Source of the DNA: Chloroflexota bacterium
Lineage (GTDB): Bacteria > Chloroflexota > Dormibacteria > Dormibacterales > Dormibacteraceae
NCBI GenBank assembly: GCA_005880695.1
Contig: VBGR01000091.1
Location: forward strand, 1-32,779
DNA: 32,779 nt
Reading direction: 5' to 3'
How positions within the stretch are numbered: position 1 is the stretch's first letter; the number at the start of each line of letters is the position of its first letter. Made by a program: the position numbers and the translations under genes. The notes under the pieces were generated by a model. The model was not told the origin of the DNA. It searched no databases and worked only from the letters and a program-made list of their open reading frames with translations. Below, in pieces: positions 31,977-32,779 of this stretch.

Positions 31977-32029
31977 TTTATCTTCTGTCCCCCTCGAAGG
32001 CGATCGCGTCCTCGCGCCGGAGACGGCTG

Positions 32030-32650
32030 CTAGTCCAGCAGCAAACGCGTGAGCACGTCGGCCAGCCAGGCCTCGCACTGATCGAACGACCAGCCCTTGT
32101 CGCGTCGCAGCGCGAGAAATTTGTCTGGGTCCCCCAACAACATGTAGTCAGCCGCCTGCTCAACCGTGATCCCCGCACGGAGCGCTCCCTTGCGCTCGAG
32201 CGACCGCGCGTACTCGAGGTGAGATCGCCGAACCGACACTGCCAGCTGACGAAGATTCTTGGCCAGGTCCGGATCTTGGGCGCGGGCACGGAGGGCCGAC
32301 GCCGTATGCGCGCCTAGCTCCGCGTGGAGGCGGGCGCGCTGGGCGAAGAGCCCAACCTGTTCGCGAGGATCGGGCTCCTCCAGAAGCCGCCTCCGCTGCT
32401 CGACCAGCCGGGGGTCCTGGCGAGCCTGCTCGATGAACGCCCGCACAATCGCCGGTTTGGTGCCGAAGTGCTTGTAGACCGTCTGCACGGCGACGCCTGT
32501 CCGGGCGGCGATCTGCTCCATCGTGGTGGCCTCGTAGCCGTTCTTCACGACCAGCTCGCGCGCCGCTTCGATGATGGCGGCCTTGGTGGCGGTCAGCTGC
32601 GTGCGGCGGGTGGGTGAGTTGTACGGCCGGGGCTTGACAACGGCGGCCAT
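32030..32650 (-). CDS. TetR-family transcriptional regulator
   Basis: 206 aa. The helix-turn-helix lies at residues ~20-60: AAIIEAARELVVKNGYEATTM, EQIAARTGVAVQTVYKHFGTK. The C-terminal helical domain is divergent, as usual for ligand-binding. ATG 32650 gives MAAVVKPRPY. TATGCT 7 nt upstream and no Shine-Dalgarno point to a leaderless transcript; an upstream extension to 32773 overlaps the divergent gene and is rejected. It likely represses itself and the divergent gene through the palindromic site between them. Confidence 0.9.
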   Translation of the reverse strand: MAAVVKPRPYNSPTRRTQLTATKAAIIEAARELVVKNGYEATTMEQIAARTGVAVQTVYKHFGTKPAIVRAFIEQARQDPRLVEQRRRLLEEPDPREQVGLFAQRARLHAELGAHTASALRARAQDPDLAKNLRQLAVSVRRSHLEYARSLERKGALRAGITVEQAADYMLLGDPDKFLALRRDKGWSFDQCEAWLADVLTRLLLD

Positions 32651-32652
32651 TG

Positions 32653-32692
32653 GGTAGAGCATACCATTAAACCAGTAGAGATAGGCTCTACC
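32653..32692. promoter_or_regulatory. Palindromic operator-like region with TetR -10 box
   Basis: Outer inverted repeat GGTAGAGC (32653-32660) with GCTCTACC (32685-32692). Inside lie GGTA-GAGCA-TACC (32653-32665) and TAGAG-ATAGG-CTCTA (32676-32690). The TetR -10 TATGCT (32663-32658, minus) is within the left half, so binding would block it. Inferred TetR operator. Confidence 0.55.
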
Positions 32693-32711
32693 GAAGGGGG
32701 AGGGGCGGGCG

Positions 32712-32779
32712 ATGAGGACGATGGCGGGCGTGGACCTGGCGAATGCCCGAGACGCGGAGCTGGTCGGTGCCAAGGCCGC
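32712..32779 (+). CDS. Start of a divergent gene, possibly PEP synthase/PPDK-like
   Basis: Only 22 residues are visible: MRTMAGVDLANARDAELVGA then KA. GGAGGGG lies about 6 nt before the ATG. The pattern DAELVG-x-KA resembles the N-terminus of phosphoenolpyruvate synthase or pyruvate phosphate dikinase (DxxxVGGKxxxL), which would follow. This is a weak call from few residues. The TetR operator-like site just upstream suggests it is the regulator's target. Confidence 0.4.
   Translation, partial: MRTMAGVDLANARDAELVGAKA

Noticed and set aside
32651..32773. N-terminal extension of the TetR gene
   Set aside because: It overlaps the divergent gene start and the operator region; the -10 and ATG at 32650 fit better.

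Overview
This is a gene-dense, high-GC bacterial chromosome segment (my estimate is two thirds GC or more). Its habits are TTG and GTG starts, stop/start overlaps inside operons, and many operon-first genes with a TANNNT box 7-9 nt before the start codon and no Shine-Dalgarno, which suggests leaderless transcripts. Several gene types (GlgP of the TIGR02094 type, a nucleotidyltransferase-phosphomannomutase fusion, a DUF3048 protein, a zinc-ribbon protein next to RNase HI) recall Chloroflexota/Dormibacterota-like or Actinomycetota-like lineages. No taxonomic marker in the window proves this. No CRISPR array or insertion sequence was seen.

Layout. (1) 1-5.6 kb: a partial alpha-glucan phosphorylase diverges, across a 23-bp gap, from a sugar-nucleotide pyrophosphorylase fused to a phosphomannomutase-like domain that has lost its catalytic motifs; an FAD oxidoreductase follows. 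(2) 5.6-7.5 kb: an accessory-looking segment. tRNA-Gly(CCC) runs into two ~100-bp tandem palindromic repeats, then an aminoglycoside/lincosamide-type nucleotidyltransferase, then a winged-helix/DUF559 nuclease-like gene bracketed by 67-bp direct repeats. (3) 7.5-14.8 kb: a purine-catabolism operon with dienelactone hydrolase-like protein, adenine deaminase, the three xanthine dehydrogenase-type subunits, and an 8-oxoguanine deaminase-like enzyme set between the Fe-S and molybdenum subunits. (4) 14.7-21 kb: a membrane protein, two unrecognised short genes (one very rich in tryptophan), an MFS transporter translationally coupled to an acyl-CoA synthetase, a hypothetical gene and a metal-dependent amidohydrolase. 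(5) 21-25.1 kb: MobA (molybdenum cofactor), EtfB-EtfA, a family 2 glycosyltransferase with a CysRS-tail-like N-terminus, a zinc-ribbon methyltransferase and a frameshifted TMEM175-like remnant. (6) 25.1-31 kb: a secreted DUF3048 protein diverges from an operon of acyl-CoA carboxylase carboxyltransferase, beta-keto acid cleavage enzyme, small biotin carrier and DUF3467 protein, followed by a zinc-ribbon coiled coil and RNase HI. (7) 31-32.8 kb: a BsuPI-like lipoprotein, the RNase P RNA gene with a recognisable promoter, a TetR regulator with palindromic operator-like sites, and the first codons of a divergent gene.

How the parts may work together: adenine deaminase makes hypoxanthine, the XDH-type enzyme oxidises it, and MobA helps supply the molybdenum cofactor. 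ETF, acyl-CoA synthetase, the carboxylase subunits and the keto-acid cleavage enzyme point to a strong acyl-CoA/organic-acid metabolism.
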